DNA from: Candidatus Methanoplasma sp. | GTDB taxonomy: Archaea; Thermoplasmatota; Thermoplasmata; Methanomassiliicoccales; Methanomethylophilaceae | Reading direction: 5' to 3' | Length of the DNA stretch: 5,965 nt | Assembly (NCBI GenBank): GCA_031256615.1 | Contig: JAIRQG010000145.1 | Coordinates: 1 to 5,965, forward strand | Part shown: piece after piece, positions 4,752-5,965 of the stretch | Numbering within the stretch: the first letter of the stretch is position 1 | How the letters are laid out: every line of letters starts with the position of its first letter | The notes under the pieces: model-generated | What the model saw: the letters and a program-made list of their open reading frames with translations, nothing else | Database searches by the model: none | What the model was told of the DNA's origin: nothing | Made by a program: the position numbers and the translations under genes

Positions 4752-5965
4752 GTGGCGGAAGACGAGAAGACCAAAGAAGTAGAGACTTTGCTGGGGGACC
4801 CCAAAAAAGCGATACTTGCAATGGGGATCCCGACAACCGTTGCCCTTGTGGCGCAGTCCGTGAATAACCTGGTGGACGCTGCATGGGTGTCCGGACTGGG
4901 AAGGGATGCGCTGGCCGCCGTTGGGCTTTTTTTCCCGGTGTTCTTCATCATCATCGGAGTGAGCACCGGCATAGGCATCGGTGCGGCATCCGCGATATCG
5001 AAGAGGATCGGCGCAGAGAACAAGGCCGAAGCGGACAGGACCGCCGCGCACGCCATCGTCCTGGTCCTGATAGGGAGCATTGTAATGACAGCGTTGCTCG
5101 TTCTGTTCCTGGAACCGATCATAAGAATGCTTGGCACCGGTGCAGAGGAAGGCACGATACAGGAGTGCATCAACTACGGGCTGCCGGTAGTGGTTTTCAT
5201 GGGCATATTCATGGTAACGGGTGTGCTGGCGAACATACTGAGGGCGGAAGGCGCAGCTAAACGCGCGATGTACGTACTCATTCTGGCAGCAGTCATCAAT
5301 CTGGTGCTTGACCCCTTCTTCATCTACGACTACGGTCTCGGGTGGGGAATGACCGGTGCGGCGCTGGCGACGGTTGTGGCAGAGAGCATAGCATTGTCGG
5401 CGATGTTATATTGGTATTTCGTGAAGAAGGACCTTTATCTGAGATTCAGATTCAAAGGCTTCAAGTTCGAATCGGTCATCATCAAAGACATATTCAGGGT
5501 CGGTATCCCGGCATCCCTTCAGATGACGATAATCTCAGTAGTATCGATCTTCATGAACCTGATATTGCTGGAGGCGGGCGGGGATGACGGAGTAGCGATC
5601 TATTCCTCGGACTGGAGGTTGCTGAGCATCCTTACGATACCTCTGATGGGCATCGCAACAGGCGTGGTGCCTGTCTGTGCGGCCGCATTCGGGGCAAAAC
5701 GTTATGATAAGGTCAAGATCGCATACACATACGCGCTGAAAATATCCGTGTTATTGATGATCGCAGTGTGTGCGGTCACCATTGTATTCGCGTCTCATAT
5801 GGTCCTCGCCTTCACTTATGATCCGGGTACAGAATATCTGAGGGGAGGAATGGCTGAATTCCTCAGGATCGCGGCTTTGTTCCTTCCTTTCATGGCAATG
5901 GGAATGGTGGCCGAGTCCCTGTTCCAGGCTCTCGGTATGGGAGTGAGGTCTTTGGCGTCGACCTT
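4752..5965 (+). CDS. MATE-family multidrug/metabolite exporter, 3' end beyond the window
   Basis: About 404 residues are visible of an expected 450-470, so the last helices are missing. The protein is a multi-pass antiporter of the MATE family, expected in the cytoplasmic membrane and driven by H+ or Na+. Family signs are the LLGDPKKAI leader before helix 1, Asp42 in helix 1 (NNLVDAAWVSGLG) matching the acidic residue conserved in archaeal MATE proteins, LRAEGAAKRAM (163-173), and NLVLDPFFI...GWGMTGAALAT (183-207). The second half begins near FRVGIPASLQM (248-258). No frameshift is seen. No ATG exists before residue 24, inside helix 1. GTG at 4752 is preferred because the TATA box predicts a transcript start near 4740; GTG at 4731 would add seven residues but lies upstream of that start. 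The gene is divergent from thpR across about 108 bases. Substrate unknown; a drug, bile-type compound or metabolite are all possible. Confidence 0.93.
   Translation, partial: MAEDEKTKEVETLLGDPKKAILAMGIPTTVALVAQSVNNLVDAAWVSGLGRDALAAVGLFFPVFFIIIGVSTGIGIGAASAISKRIGAENKAEADRTAAHAIVLVLIGSIVMTALLVLFLEPIIRMLGTGAEEGTIQECINYGLPVVVFMGIFMVTGVLANILRAEGAAKRAMYVLILAAVINLVLDPFFIYDYGLGWGMTGAALATVVAESIALSAMLYWYFVKKDLYLRFRFKGFKFESVIIKDIFRVGIPASLQMTIISVVSIFMNLILLEAGGDDGVAIYSSDWRLLSILTIPLMGIATGVVPVCAAAFGAKRYDKVKIAYTYALKISVLLMIAVCAVTIVFASHMVLAFTYDPGTEYLRGGMAEFLRIAALFLPFMAMGMVAESLFQALGMGVRSLAST

Noticed and set aside
4568..5173. Long minus-strand ORFs opposite the MATE gene (201 and 133 codons), and plus-strand ORFs opposite it in other frames
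   Set aside because: The MATE frame carries clear family motifs for over 400 residues; the others are low-complexity antisense shadows.

Overview
The window most likely comes from an archaeon of the Thermoplasmatota, probably a Methanomassiliicoccales / Methanomethylophilaceae-type host-associated methanogen. This placement is inferred from several signs. Archaeal TATA-like boxes lie about 25-35 bases upstream of start codons, and three genes look leaderless or nearly so (starts at 837 minus, 1270 plus and 4643 minus). One other gene has a textbook archaeal Shine-Dalgarno (AGGTGAT before 2763). The window also holds a LigT/ThpR RNA cyclic phosphodiesterase, an archaeal-looking MATE exporter, and short single-anchor surface proteins with hydrophobic N-termini. 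No methanogenesis or ribosomal marker is present, so the family-level placement is tentative.

Layout, left to right. Positions 1-189 are an edge stretch with no gene I can support. Positions 190-837 (minus) encode a hexapeptide-repeat O-acetyltransferase with its own TATA box. Positions 838-1269 are a 432-base gap containing a TATA-like box, an inverted repeat, a 9-base tandem repeat and two doubtful small ORFs. Positions 1270-2463 (plus) encode a 397-residue membrane-anchored exported protein that I do not recognise. It is followed by a pyrimidine-rich, T-tract terminator region. Positions 2763-3347 (plus) encode a 194-residue anchored exported protein, and 3524-4012 (plus) a 162-residue zinc-ribbon membrane protein. 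These three form a co-directional surface/membrane block. It ends at a compact cluster of three palindromes (4023-4086) that also lies at the 3' end of the convergent ThpR gene (4098-4643, minus). ThpR is divergent from a MATE-family exporter (GTG start at 4752 preferred), which runs off the right edge. The MATE TATA box is bracketed by a perfect 7+7 inverted repeat that could be an operator.

The known functions are general: cell-surface or small-molecule acetylation, RNA 2',3'-cyclic phosphate chemistry and cation-coupled efflux. The block at 1270-4012 looks like accessory surface biology. Two of its products are predicted to face outward on one N-terminal anchor, and the third is a small multi-pass protein with a Cys4 zinc ribbon. 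I see no CRISPR array, tRNA, rRNA, recognisable insertion sequence or defence module. I do not claim a new biological system. The best leads are the 397-residue orphan exoprotein, the odd intergenic segment around 1043-1252, and the possible operator at the MATE promoter.
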